The notes beneath the pieces were generated by a model that had not been told where the DNA came from, made no database searches, and was given only the letters and a program-made list of their open reading frames with translations. The position numbers and the translations under genes were made by a program. 26,408 nt of DNA from Enterobacteriaceae bacterium UBA2655 (lineage in GTDB: Bacteria; Pseudomonadota; Gammaproteobacteria; Enterobacterales; Enterobacteriaceae), in the NCBI GenBank assembly GCA_002359495.1, contig DENB01000087.1, positions 1 to 26,408 on the forward strand. Direction: 5' to 3'. This document shows positions 8,351-15,927 of the stretch, piece after piece; position 1 is the first letter of the stretch; each line of letters begins with the position of its first letter.

Positions 8351-8860
8351 ATGCGCTACTTAACCGCCGTCGTCATTGCCTCAGCGATGGTTTTCAGTCA
8401 CGCCAGCGCGGAAGCAGCAGACACGACGTTTGACGAGATGCATCAGAACGGCGGATTGACGACAGGCAGTATGACGCAAAATCCGCAAAGCCACATGTTT
8501 GACGGCATTGAGTTAACCGAGCAGCAGCGACAGCAAATGCGGGACTTGATGCAGCAGGCGCGACATGAACGTCCCGCCATCAATATCCAGGATATTGAAA
8601 CCATGCATGACCTGGTTACCGCAGACGCTTTCAATGAAGCGGCAATCCGCAGCCAGGCAGAAAAAATGGCGCAGGCGCAAATAGAACAGCAAATCATTAT
8701 GTCGCGCGTGCGAAATCAAATGTACCACCTGTTAACGCCGGCGCAGCAGGCCACGTTGCAGAAGAATTATGAGCTGCGCATCAATGAATTGCGCAAGCTG
8801 GCAAATTTGCAGCAACCATCATCGCTGCAAGCAGTGAGTAGTACCAGCAGTAACCAGTAA
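8351..8860 (+). CDS. cpxP: Periplasmic Cpx pathway inhibitor/adaptor CpxP
   Basis: The 169-residue Spy/CpxP-family protein has a signal peptide ending near SHASAEA (about residue 20). The mature, Gln- and Met-rich helical protein has the two family LTxxQ motifs, LTEQQ at 55-59 and LTPAQ at 128-132. In E. coli it dampens CpxA signalling and delivers misfolded proteins to DegP. The stretch SHMFDGIELTEQQRQQMRDL is almost unchanged from E. coli. It diverges from cpxR and is probably activated through the CpxR box. GGGAG precedes the ATG. Its 3' UTR encodes a CpxQ-like sRNA. Confidence 0.96.
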   Translation: MRYLTAVVIASAMVFSHASAEAADTTFDEMHQNGGLTTGSMTQNPQSHMFDGIELTEQQRQQMRDLMQQARHERPAINIQDIETMHDLVTADAFNEAAIRSQAEKMAQAQIEQQIIMSRVRNQMYHLLTPAQQATLQKNYELRINELRKLANLQQPSSLQAVSSTSSNQ

Positions 8861-8873
8861 CATAGTATCCCTG

Positions 8874-8931
8874 TTTTCCTTGCCATAGACACCATCCCTG
8901 TCTTCCCCGCCATGACGGCGGGGTTTTTTTT
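8874..8931 (+). ncRNA. cpxQ: CpxQ-like small RNA from the cpxP 3' UTR
   Basis: The segment starting TTTTCCTTGCCATAGACACC and continuing CATCCCTGTCTTCCCC closely matches my memory of E. coli/Salmonella CpxQ, an Hfq-binding sRNA of about 58 nt released from cpxP mRNA by RNase E. It represses mRNAs of envelope proteins. The seed stretches are conserved although the cpxP codons just upstream are not, and the GC-rich terminator hairpin differs in sequence while keeping its shape. The 5' end at 8874 is taken from the known family; processing here is inferred. Confidence 0.85.
8905..8931 (+). terminator. Rho-independent terminator of cpxP/CpxQ
   Basis: CCCCGCC (8905-8911) pairs perfectly with GGCGGGG (8917-8923) around a 5-nt loop, followed by eight T. 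This is a strong intrinsic terminator and provides the poly-U tail that Hfq-binding sRNAs need. Confidence 0.95.
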
Positions 8932-9064
8932 GCCTGTCATTCCTGCTGACGTAGCGCTGCGATTTCAAGTAAACAAGATAATACCGGCTGGCGCTCTTGC
9001 GGTTCGTATGGTTTAAAATCAATGTTGAAAAAACCATCAACGCAGGCTTTGCTGAGAGGCTTCT

Positions 9065-9289
9065 ATGGACAACTATCACGTGACTAAATCAGGCAATAAA
9101 TGGACTTTGAAGAAAGAGGGCGGCACCCGTGCGATCATAACGGCGGATACCAAAACTGAAATTCTGGATCAGATGCGCAGTTACATGAGCGATAAAATCG
9201 GTTCGGTAAAAATTCATACCGAGAAAGGCATTATTCAGGAGGAGCGTACCTATCAGCGTAAAAACGACCCCTCAAAATCAAAAGGATAA
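9065..9289 (+). CDS. DUF2188 family small protein
   Basis: The 74-residue soluble, basic protein begins MDNYHVTKSGNKWTLKKEGG, the usual DUF2188 opening (a short beta-rich fold with the pattern YHV...W.VK.EG), and ends with IHTEKGIIQEERTY, close to the family's HGRDGRIRER-type ending. No function is established for DUF2188 that I know. GAGAGG lies 6 nt before the ATG. It is preceded by the CpxQ terminator and followed by its own terminator, so it is monocistronic. It has no counterpart in this interval of E. coli, and its codons are AT-richer than those of its neighbours, which suggests acquisition or a fast-evolving accessory gene. Confidence 0.85.
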   Translation: MDNYHVTKSGNKWTLKKEGGTRAIITADTKTEILDQMRSYMSDKIGSVKIHTEKGIIQEERTYQRKNDPSKSKG

Positions 9290-9293
9290 GCTT

Positions 9294-9320
9294 AAGCCGC
9301 CTTGCGCGGCTTATTTATTC
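9294..9320 (+). terminator. Terminator after the DUF2188 gene
   Basis: AAGCCGC (9294-9300) pairs with GCGGCTT (9306-9312) around CTTGC. A T-rich but interrupted tract (ATTTATTC) follows. It starts 5 nt after the stop codon. Confidence 0.75.
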
Positions 9321-9762
9321 TCCTGAAAACATTATTTCTGCGGCTTCGTTATTTTTTTACAAAAAGCGCCTGGCAAGAATGATTTCCTTTCAACAGCCTG
9401 TTTATTGTCTTTTTTGAAATTACAGCAATAACCGCTTCGTTTTATTGGTATGTAATCTGTTGATTGTGGGTTGCATTATTGATTTTACCTTCTCTTTGTA
9501 AGAGGTTAATAAAGGATTTAAAAGCGAAGCGAGTAATTATGATTAATTGTTTCTTAGTTTTCGTAAATATGAAAAATAGAGTGAAAACATATTAAAATCA
9601 TATAATTATTTAATTATGCTGGCCTGGTACTAAAACTGGAAAAATTTCCTTTGCTTTCTACAATTAGAAATGTCGCAGCAAGGATGGCGAACAATCCCGG
9701 GAACGAAAGGTTTAATAACCACATTGTGTAATCCAGTATGAGTAAACTAAACGGAGTAAGTT
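9321..9762. other. AT-rich intergenic stretch upstream of the yciG-like gene
   Basis: About 440 bp with no credible gene, distinctly AT-richer than the rest of the window (runs such as 9581-9616 are nearly pure A/T). The longest plus-strand ORF with a start that I noticed is only 17 codons (9539). A weak promoter candidate, CTGGAA (9636-9641), 17 nt, TACAAT (9659-9664), lies in its right part. The -10 context CTACAATT resembles RpoS-type promoters, which would suit the downstream stress gene. The stretch may be an H-NS-bound region and/or a long 5' leader of about 90 nt; both are inference. Confidence 0.5.
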
Positions 9763-9942
9763 ATGGCAGAACATCGTGGTGGTTCAGGTAATTTCGCTGA
9801 AAATCCTCAGAAAGCTTCTGAAGCCGGTAAAAAAGGTGGACAGCACAGCGGCGGTAATTTTAAAAATGACCGCGAAAAAGCGTCTGAAGCGGGCAAAAAA
9901 GGTGGACAGAACAGCCATGGCGGCGGTCGCAGCTCAACTTAA
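9763..9942 (+). CDS. yciG: YciG-type general stress protein with KGG (Con-10) repeats
   Basis: A 59-codon gene encodes a very hydrophilic Gly/Lys-rich protein with two copies of the KGG repeat, [NR]xxKASEAGKKGGQ, at about residues 14-27 and 36-49. The opening MAEHRGGSGNFAE and the GGNFKND linker match E. coli YciG. KGG proteins are predicted to be disordered; in enterobacteria relatives are RpoS-linked and affect motility (established knowledge, mechanism unclear). GGAG at 9753-9756 is 6 nt before the ATG. A strong terminator follows the stop. In E. coli yciG lies elsewhere, so this copy is either relocated or a paralog; the symbol is by family only. Confidence 0.88.
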   Translation: MAEHRGGSGNFAENPQKASEAGKKGGQHSGGNFKNDREKASEAGKKGGQNSHGGGRSST

Positions 9943-9988
9943 TTGACCGACACGCTTAATTTGATACTTCTCTTAACGAAGAAGAAAA

Positions 9989-10028
9989 TAACCCCGATCT
10001 CCTATGCTGAGCTCGGGGTTAATTTTTT
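9989..10028 (+). terminator. Terminator after the yciG-like gene
   Basis: TAACCCCGA (9989-9997) pairs with TCGGGGTTA (10013-10021) around a 15-nt loop, followed by a run of six T at 10023-10028. It separates the stress gene from fieF. Confidence 0.85.
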
Positions 10029-10127
10029 GTTAAAGCACCGCCGGTGAAGGTGTTAAACTTTAGCCAGTGATTCATTGCGATGCAGCGGCCTGACGTTCTG
10101 TGTCGCGACCCTTTACCGGAGCGTGGC

Positions 10128-11075
10128 ATGCATCCTTCTTACGCCAGATTGGTAAAACGTGCGGCCCTGGCCGCGACAGTTCTTGCCTTACTGCTGCTGG
10201 TAGTGAAAATTTTCGCCTGGTGGTACACCGGATCTGTCAGCGTACTGGCCGCGCTGGTCGATTCGCTGGTGGATATCGCCGCTTCCCTGACGAATCTGCT
10301 GGTGGTGCGTTATTCTCTCCAGCCGGCCGATGACGATCATACTTTCGGCCACGGCAAAGCGGAATCGCTGGCTGCGCTGGCGCAAAGCATGTTTATCTCC
10401 GGCTCGGCGCTGTTTCTGTTCCTGACCGGCATTCAACATCTGGCGTCCCCCAGCGTGTTGCGAGCGCCGCTGGTCGGCATCGTGGTAACTCTTGTCGCCC
10501 TGTTCACTACGCTGGCGCTGGTGGCCTTTCAGCGTTGGGTCGTGCGTAAAACCCACAGTCAGGCGATTCGCGCGGATATGCTGCATTATCAATCCGATGT
10601 TTTCATGAACGGCGCGATTCTGGCGGCGCTGTTTCTGAGCAGCTACGGCTTTCCACGCGCGGATGCGCTCTTCGCGCTCGGCATCGGGGTATTCATTCTC
10701 TATAACGCGTTGCGTATGGGGTATGAAGCGGTACAGTCGCTGTTGGATCGCGCGTTGCCGGAAGAGGAGCGCCAAAGCATTCTGGCGATAGTCGCCGAAT
10801 GGCCGGGCGTGCAGGGTTCGCACGATTTGCGCACGCGCCAGTCGGGACCGACGAAATTTATCCAGCTGCATCTGGAACTGGACGATCAGCTGCCTCTGGT
10901 TCAGGCGCATCAGGTCGCCGATCAGGTAGAACAGGCCCTGCGACACCGCTTTCCCGGTTCCGATGTCATTATCCATCAGGATCCCTGTTCCGTCGTAGAA
11001 GCTGAACAGCGCCGCTTTCATCATGTCGAAGCGGAAGAAACCCTCGGCGGCGAGGTAAACGCGACGCAGCGTTAA
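10128..11075 (+). CDS. fieF: Cation-efflux pump FieF (CDF family)
   Basis: The 315-residue inner-membrane transporter exports Zn2+ and Fe2+ in exchange for protons. Six transmembrane segments cover about residues 10-200, and a cytoplasmic metal-binding domain fills the C-terminus ([33 protein letters not shown]). The transport-site ligands Asp45 and Asp49 (AALVDSLVD) and His153 and Asp157 ([12 protein letters not shown]) are at the E. coli positions. The ATG at 10128 has GGAG 6 nt upstream and gives the usual N-terminus; an in-frame start at 10080 adds 16 unrelated residues. The C-terminus is about 15 residues longer than in E. coli and diverges after CSVVE. Confidence 0.97.
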   Translation: MHPSYARLVKRAALAATVLALLLLVVKIFAWWYTGSVSVLAALVDSLVDIAASLTNLLVVRYSLQPADDDHTFGHGKAESLAALAQSMFISGSALFLFLTGIQHLASPSVLRAPLVGIVVTLVALFTTLALVAFQRWVVRKTHSQAIRADMLHYQSDVFMNGAILAALFLSSYGFPRADALFALGIGVFILYNALRMGYEAVQSLLDRALPEEERQSILAIVAEWPGVQGSHDLRTRQSGPTKFIQLHLELDDQLPLVQAHQVADQVEQALRHRFPGSDVIIHQDPCSVVEAEQRRFHHVEAEETLGGEVNATQR

Positions 11076-11109
11076 AAAGGCGAAAAAATTTAGCGAAAAC
11101 TTGTCTGAC

Positions 11110-11143
11110 CTGAATCAATTCAGCAACGGCGCTTTGATATACT
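11110..11143 (+). promoter_or_regulatory. pfkA promoter with Cra (FruR) operator
   Basis: CTGAATCAATTCAG (11110-11123) is an inverted repeat broken only at its centre and matches the Cra site known upstream of E. coli pfkA. An extended -10, TGATATACT (TG at 11135-11136, hexamer 11138-11143), follows, with no good -35. The operator overlaps where the -35 would be, which suits repression of glycolysis by Cra when fructose 1-phosphate is low. Expected start is near 11150, giving a leader of about 90 nt. Confidence 0.8.
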
Positions 11144-11237
11144 ATCTGCCATCTTATGTCGTGTTTATCGCAATGCTGGCTTATGCGATGTTCGGCAGGC
11201 AGGATTAACCCATAGTTTGAACAATCCAGAGGTTGTC

Positions 11238-12200
11238 ATGATCAGAAAAATCGGTGTACTGACCAGCGGCGGCGACGCCCCGGGCATGAACGCAGCCATC
11301 CGCGGAGTTGTGCGCTCTGCGCTAAGTGAAGGGCTGGAAGTTTTTGGTATCTATGACGGCTATCTGGGCCTGTATGAAGATCGCATGATCAACCTCGACC
11401 GTTATAGCGTATCCGACATGATTAACCGCGGCGGCACTTTCCTCGGCTCCGCGCGTTTCCCGGATTTCCGCAACGAAGAGATCCGTCAGGTCGCCATTGA
11501 AAATATGAAAAAGCGCGGCATCGACGCGCTGGTGGTGATCGGCGGCGACGGCTCTTATATGGGCGCCAAGCGTCTGACGGAGATGGGCTTCCCCTGCATC
11601 GGCTTGCCGGGCACCATTGATAACGACGTCGCCGGAACGGATTACACTATCGGCTATTTCACCGCGCTGGAAACCGTGGTGGAAGCGATTGACCGCCTGC
11701 GCGATACCTCGTCATCCCACCAGCGCATCTCCATTGTTGAAGTGATGGGGCGCTACTGCGGCGACCTGACGCTGGCGGCCGCCATCGCAGGCGGGTGCGA
11801 ATTTATCGTACTGCCGGAATTCCCTTATACGCGTGAAGAGCTGGTCGCTGAAATTAAAGCGGGCATTGCGAAAGGGAAAAAACATGCCATCGTAGCGATC
11901 ACCGAGCACATCTGCGATATCGACGAGCTGGCGCGTTATATCGAAACGGAAACCAAACGCGAAACCCGCTCGACGGTGTTAGGCCATATTCAGCGCGGCG
12001 GCGCGCCTTGCGCCTATGACCGTATTCTGGCGTCGCGCATGGGCGCCTATGCTATTGAGCTGCTGCTGCAGGGCTACGGCGGCCGCTGCGTCGGCGTTCA
12101 GAACGAGAAAATGGTGCATCACGATATTATTGACGCCATTGAAAACATGAAGCGCCCCTTCAAGCGCGACTGGTTGGAAACGGCGAAAAAGCTTTACTGA
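11238..12200 (+). CDS. pfkA: ATP-dependent 6-phosphofructokinase PfkA
   Basis: The 320-residue cytoplasmic enzyme phosphorylates fructose 6-phosphate, the committed glycolytic step; the family is allosterically controlled by ADP and PEP. The ATP loop [11 protein letters not shown] (8-18), [10 protein letters not shown] near 101-110, the catalytic GTIDND with Asp128 (counting Met) and [10 protein letters not shown] are all present. The ATG at 11238 has AGAGG 5 nt upstream; an in-frame TTG at 11217 contains that SD and is not the start. In the substrate/effector region GGAPCAYDR replaces E. coli GGSPVPYDR, a mild difference. It is followed by a hairpin and then sbp. Confidence 0.98.
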   Translation: MIRKIGVLTSGGDAPGMNAAIRGVVRSALSEGLEVFGIYDGYLGLYEDRMINLDRYSVSDMINRGGTFLGSARFPDFRNEEIRQVAIENMKKRGIDALVVIGGDGSYMGAKRLTEMGFPCIGLPGTIDNDVAGTDYTIGYFTALETVVEAIDRLRDTSSSHQRISIVEVMGRYCGDLTLAAAIAGGCEFIVLPEFPYTREELVAEIKAGIAKGKKHAIVAITEHICDIDELARYIETETKRETRSTVLGHIQRGGAPCAYDRILASRMGAYAIELLLQGYGGRCVGVQNEKMVHHDIIDAIENMKRPFKRDWLETAKKLY

Positions 12201-12211
12201 TAACTCCCTTT

Positions 12212-12233
12212 GGCGCGAAATCCACTTCGCGCC
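12212..12233. terminator. Hairpin after pfkA, possible terminator
   Basis: GGCGCGAA (12212-12219) pairs with TTCGCGCC (12226-12233) around ATCCAC. The stem is strong, but no T-tract follows, so it may act as an mRNA 3' end stabiliser or a factor-dependent terminator. Confidence 0.5.
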
Positions 12234-12343
12234 GCTTATCCCGCTGATTTATTCATTTAAGTTATATTGGCTTATTTTTAATTCTTTAAGCCTCAGATAA
12301 CTTTATGTCACGCTGCACCTATACACCTTTGGGAGAGCGAGCA

Positions 12344-13336
12344 ATGAATAAGTGGAGTATTGGTTTCACCCTGTTACTGGCTTCAACCAGCGTGCTGGCA
12401 AAAGATCTGCAGTTGCTGAACGTCTCATACGACCCTACGCGTGAACTCTACGAACAATATAACAAAGCGTTCAGCGCGCACTACAAGCAGGAAACCGGTG
12501 ACAATGTGGTGATTCGCCAATCCCATGGCGGCTCAGGCAAGCAGGCGACATCCGTGATCAATGGCATTCGCGCCGACGTCGTGACGCTGGCGTTGCAGTC
12601 AGACGTGGATGCTATCGCCGAGCGCGGCCGTATCGATAAAAACTGGCTGAAGCGCCTGCCGGATAACTCCGCGCCCTATACATCCACCATCGTTTTCCTG
12701 GTGCGCAAAGGCAATCCGAAAGGCATTCATGACTGGAATGACCTGATTAAGCCCGGCGTCGCCGTGATTACGCCGAACCCGAAAACCTCCGGCGGCGCGC
12801 GCTGGAACTATCTGGCGGCTTGGGGTTACGCGCTGGATCAGAATAACGGCGATCAGGCGAAAGCGCTGGCGTTCGTTAAAGCGCTGTTCAAAAACGTCGA
12901 GGTTCAGGACTCCGGCGCGCGCGGTGCGACCAATACCTTTGTCGAGCGCGGCATTGGCGACGTGCTGATCGCCTGGGAGAACGAAGCTTACCTCGCGGTG
13001 AACAAGCTGGGTAAAGATAAATTCGACATCGTGACGCCGAGCGAATCGATTCTTGCCGAACCCACCGTCTCGCTGGTGGACAAAGTGGTGGATGAGCGCG
13101 ACACGCGCAAGGTCGCGGAAGCGTACCTGAAATATCTCTATTCGCCGGAAGGGCAGACCATCGCCGCGCAGAATTACTATCGTCCGCGCGACGCGGAGGT
13201 CGCGAAGAAATTCGCCAGCACCTTCGCGCCGGTGAAACTCTTTACCATTGATGACAAGTTCGGCGGCTGGACGCAGGCGCAAAAAACGCACTTCGCCGAT
13301 GGCGGCACCTATGATCAGGTCATGAAGCCTGAATAA
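12344..13336 (+). CDS. sbp: Periplasmic sulfate-binding protein Sbp
   Basis: The 330-residue substrate-binding protein delivers sulfate to the CysTWA ABC importer. The signal peptide is cleaved after Ala19 (SVLA-KD). The mature protein opens [18 protein letters not shown] and shows the ligand-pocket stretches [18 protein letters not shown] and [20 protein letters not shown], the hallmark of bacterial sulfate-binding proteins. The ATG at 12344 follows GGGAGAG; an in-frame start at 12305 would bury the signal peptide. Regulation by CysB is expected from the family, but I cannot point to a clear site in the 140-bp upstream gap. CysE in the same window uses the resulting sulfide pathway. Confidence 0.97.
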   Translation: MNKWSIGFTLLLASTSVLAKDLQLLNVSYDPTRELYEQYNKAFSAHYKQETGDNVVIRQSHGGSGKQATSVINGIRADVVTLALQSDVDAIAERGRIDKNWLKRLPDNSAPYTSTIVFLVRKGNPKGIHDWNDLIKPGVAVITPNPKTSGGARWNYLAAWGYALDQNNGDQAKALAFVKALFKNVEVQDSGARGATNTFVERGIGDVLIAWENEAYLAVNKLGKDKFDIVTPSESILAEPTVSLVDKVVDERDTRKVAEAYLKYLYSPEGQTIAAQNYYRPRDAEVAKKFASTFAPVKLFTIDDKFGGWTQAQKTHFADGGTYDQVMKPE

Positions 13337-13354
13337 CAGGGTTTAAACGTCATT

Positions 13355-13391
13355 AACGGCCAGCCTGTCCGTCATGCTGGCCGTTTTTCTT
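13355..13391 (+). terminator. Rho-independent terminator after sbp
   Basis: AACGGCCAGC (13355-13364) pairs with GCTGGCCGTT (13376-13385) around an 11-nt loop, with a T-rich tail TTTTTCTTT. It is one of the strongest terminators in the window. Confidence 0.92.
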
Positions 13392-13486
13392 TGTCAGCGG
13401 CGCCGCGCGCCAGCGCAGGATAACGCGTGACTTTCGTTCGCGTCCAGGCCAGCATTCAGGCATCTGACAAACAGAGGATGCGCGCT

Positions 13487-14239
13487 ATGCAGGGAAGAGG
13501 TCGTACCCCGAGCCTGATCGCCGTGTTGCTGGCTGCCGTGATTATCGGTCTGATTATCGCTGCGGCGCACTTTCGTAAAAACTCCGACGCCCTTTGGCAA
13601 ATCATCAGTGAAAAGTGCGTCCCGGCGATGCGGCAGAAGGGCGCACCCGCGCCTTGTGCGGAAGTGAATTTCGCACAGGGATACGTGACGTTAAAAGATA
13701 TCAACGGGCCGCTGCAGTATCTGCTGATGCCGATCGCGAAAGTCACCGGCATTGAGAGCCCGACGGTGCTTAATCCCGCCACGCCGAACCTGTTCGCCGC
13801 CGCCTGGCGCGAACGCGCCCTGCTGGCGCAAAAGCGCGGCGCGCCCATTGATGACGCCGCCCTGTCGCTGGCGGTGAACTCAGAATATGGGCGCACGCAG
13901 AATCAGCTGCATATCCACATCTCCTGCCTGCGGCCGGATGTGCGCCAGCAGCTGAACAGGCTTGCGCCGCTGCTGGACGACCACTGGCGCGCGGAGCGCT
14001 TACGCAACCACCGTTATCTGATGCGCGCTTTAACGCCCGCCGAGCTGGCGCAGCGCGGCGCGTTTATCCGCCTGGCGACGGAAGTGCCTGTCGCCCGCAA
14101 TGAGATGGGAAAATATGGCCTGGCGCTGGCCGCGCTGCCGGATGGAAAACTGGTGCTGATGGCGATTGAACGCAACTGGCTGAAGCTGAACCGGGGATCG
14201 GCGGAAGAGCTGCAGGATCACAGCTGCAAAATTCTCTAG
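13487..14239 (+). CDS. cdh: CDP-diacylglycerol diphosphatase Cdh
   Basis: The 250-residue enzyme hydrolyses CDP-diacylglycerol to phosphatidate and CMP. It has an N-terminal membrane anchor (about residues 8-27) and a HIT-like hydrolase fold, with the histidine cluster in RTQNQLHIHISCLRPDVR. Other conserved stretches are CAEV, LKDINGPLQYLLMPI, PSTP-like NPATPNLF and the C-terminal LNRGSAEELQDHSCKIL. Candidate starts are in frame at 13427, 13478 and 13487; the last has AGAGG 9 nt upstream and best fits E. coli Cdh (251 residues). It lies between sbp and convergent tpiA, as in E. coli. Confidence 0.93.
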   Translation: MQGRGRTPSLIAVLLAAVIIGLIIAAAHFRKNSDALWQIISEKCVPAMRQKGAPAPCAEVNFAQGYVTLKDINGPLQYLLMPIAKVTGIESPTVLNPATPNLFAAAWRERALLAQKRGAPIDDAALSLAVNSEYGRTQNQLHIHISCLRPDVRQQLNRLAPLLDDHWRAERLRNHRYLMRALTPAELAQRGAFIRLATEVPVARNEMGKYGLALAALPDGKLVLMAIERNWLKLNRGSAEELQDHSCKIL

Positions 14240-14243
14240 CCGC

Positions 14244-14272
14244 ATAAAAAAAGGCGGCTCCCTGGCCGCCTT
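14244..14272 (-). terminator. Terminator between convergent cdh and tpiA
   Basis: AAGGCGGC (14251-14258) pairs with GCCGCCTT (14265-14272) around a 6-nt loop. On the minus strand the stem is followed by a run of T (complement of the A-run 14246-14252), so it is a strong terminator for tpiA. The plus-strand side has only TT, so it is weaker for cdh. Confidence 0.88.
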
Positions 14273-14288
14273 ATCCGCACTGAATGAA

Positions 14289-15056
14289 TCAGGCTTTTTT
14301 CGCTGCCGCCGCGGCTTTCACGATGACCGCAAAGGCATCGGCTTTCAGCGAGGCGCCGCCGACCAGCGCGCCGTCGATATCGGGCTGGGTAAAGAGTTCA
14401 GCCGCGTTCTTATCGTTGACGGAGCCGCCATACTGAATGATTACCTGCTCGGCGATCGCCGCATCTTTCTTCGCGATATGCTCGCGGATGAACTTATGCA
14501 CCGCCTGCGCCTGCGACGGCGTAGCGGATTTGCCGGTGCCGATAGCCCAGACCGGCTCATAAGCGATCACCACGTCTTTAAAGGCTTCTGCGCCCTGGCT
14601 TTCCAGCACCGCGTCGATCTGACGTGCGCAAACTTCTTCCGTTTTGCCCGCTTCATTCTCCGCTTCGGTTTCGCCGATGCAAAGAACCGGCACCAGGCCC
14701 GCCGCTTTCAGCACGGCGAATTTCTTCGCGATGAATTCGTCGCTCTCTTTATGGTAAGTACGACGCTCGGAGTGGCCGATGATAATGTATTTCGCGCCGA
14801 TATCTTTCAGCATCTCAGCGGAGACTTCGCCGGTAAAGGCGCCGGAAAGATTAACGTCTACGTTCTGCGCGCCCAGAGCGATATGGCTACCGGAAATAGC
14901 ATGCTTCGCCTGATCGAGGTACATCACCGGCGGCGCAATAGCCACGCCGCAGCCGTCCACACCGGCCAGTTCTTTGCGCAGACCGTCGATCAGTTCGCCC
15001 GTCATGTGCTTGCTGCCATTCAGCTTCCAGTTACCCATAACTAATGGATGTCGCAT
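14289..15056 (-). CDS. tpiA: Triosephosphate isomerase TpiA
   Basis: The 255-residue TIM-barrel enzyme interconverts dihydroxyacetone phosphate and glyceraldehyde 3-phosphate. Catalytic residues are at canonical places: Asn9 and Lys11 (MGNWKLNGS), His95 (IGHSERR) and Glu167 ([12 protein letters not shown]). The phosphate loop is YGGSVN near 209-214 and GALVGGASL near the end. Two ATGs are adjacent (15059 and 15056); the second is better placed behind GGAGG and gives the E. coli length. With GlpK/GlpF/GlpX in this window and GpsA, it ties glycerol use to central metabolism. Confidence 0.98.
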   Translation of the reverse strand: MRHPLVMGNWKLNGSKHMTGELIDGLRKELAGVDGCGVAIAPPVMYLDQAKHAISGSHIALGAQNVDVNLSGAFTGEVSAEMLKDIGAKYIIIGHSERRTYHKESDEFIAKKFAVLKAAGLVPVLCIGETEAENEAGKTEEVCARQIDAVLESQGAEAFKDVVIAYEPVWAIGTGKSATPSQAQAVHKFIREHIAKKDAAIAEQVIIQYGGSVNDKNAAELFTQPDIDGALVGGASLKADAFAVIVKAAAAAKKA

Positions 15057-15088
15057 CATATCCTCCGCGTACGCGATTCGTTAAATAG

Positions 15089-15125
15089 CCCTGCCCGCAG
15101 GCAGGGTTGTCTGCCAGACAGTATA
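15089..15125 (-). promoter_or_regulatory. tpiA promoter -10 and leader hairpins
   Basis: On the minus strand TATACT (15125-15120) is a good -10 without a clear -35. The predicted leader then contains a short palindrome (GTCTGCCAGAC-type, 15109-15119) and a perfect 7-bp stem, CCCTGCC/GGCAGGG, at 15089-15106 with a 4-nt loop. The hairpins could stabilise the 5' end; this is inference. Confidence 0.45.
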
Positions 15126-15174
15126 GAGATCAAATGTATCGATAGCTTTGCTTTTCGTCACTTTTGACGTCGCC

Positions 15175-15777
15175 TCAGGGTACGGCCATCGTCAGCTTAA
15201 TCGGCTCAATGGCGAAGGTCAGCCCTTTCTCGCCGTTGTCCGCCACCACAAAGCGCAGCGCGCCTTCCGTCTGCGCGAAATAACGCGCGCCCTTGCCGGC
15301 GTTCAGCAATTCATCCAGCTTCTCGCGCCCCTTTTCCGGCGTCATGCCGGGAGAAAAGAAGCGCAGCAGCGCCGTCATATAGGCCAGCGCCCGCGCCTGC
15401 GATGCCGCCTCGTCAGGGCCGGGCAGCGGCAGCCAGGTAATCTGTAAAGTTTTGATTTTCCCGGTGCCTTGCTCCAGTGCCGTGGAGGCATAGAGCGTCT
15501 CGTTGATTTTACTGGCGGCGCGCGTCAGATTGCTTTTTTCATCCCGGTTATCGATGGCGCGATATTCCTGCAACGGCAGATCGGGATTAGCGCCGTTATA
15601 TTTTTCGCGAAACTGACCAATCGTCATATCGAAGGTCGGCGCGCCTGCCAGCAGATACGGCGCGGCTGGCATGTGTTCGACGCGATCCTGCGGCTGAGGC
15701 TGCAGCGGCGGATCGGCAGCCAGCGCCGGCGTACTCAGCGTAAGGCTCAACAGCAGCGCGCCTGGCAAATTCTTCAT
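15175..15777 (-). CDS. yiiQ: DUF1454 family protein YiiQ
   Basis: The 200-residue protein has a clear signal peptide (hydrophobic 6-20, cleavage near ALA-AD), so it is periplasmic or exported. The mature part matches E. coli YiiQ at PYLLAGAPTFD, SKINETLYASTALEQGT, TWLPLPGPDE and TEGALRFVVADNGEKGLTFAIEPIKL. No function is established for the family that I know. An AGGG lies 8 nt upstream of the ATG. It is downstream of fpr and upstream of tpiA on the same strand, the conserved enterobacterial order. Confidence 0.93.
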   Translation of the reverse strand: MKNLPGALLLSLTLSTPALAADPPLQPQPQDRVEHMPAAPYLLAGAPTFDMTIGQFREKYNGANPDLPLQEYRAIDNRDEKSNLTRAASKINETLYASTALEQGTGKIKTLQITWLPLPGPDEAASQARALAYMTALLRFFSPGMTPEKGREKLDELLNAGKGARYFAQTEGALRFVVADNGEKGLTFAIEPIKLTMAVP

Positions 15778-15927
15778 TTCATCGGCCCTAACCAGTTAAC
15801 TTAACGTTAAATTAGAACGGCATTTACCCGCTAAAGTCAAAAGTACCGCAGAGGATTTTTTATGAATCTTTATATGGCGTTGCGGCAAGGGCGATGATGT
15901 TTGATAAGGGCGCTGTCGGCGCGCGGC

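Noticed and set aside
9539..9592. 17-codon ORF in the AT-rich stretch
   Set aside because: No ribosome-binding site, very short, and chance ORFs of this size are common.
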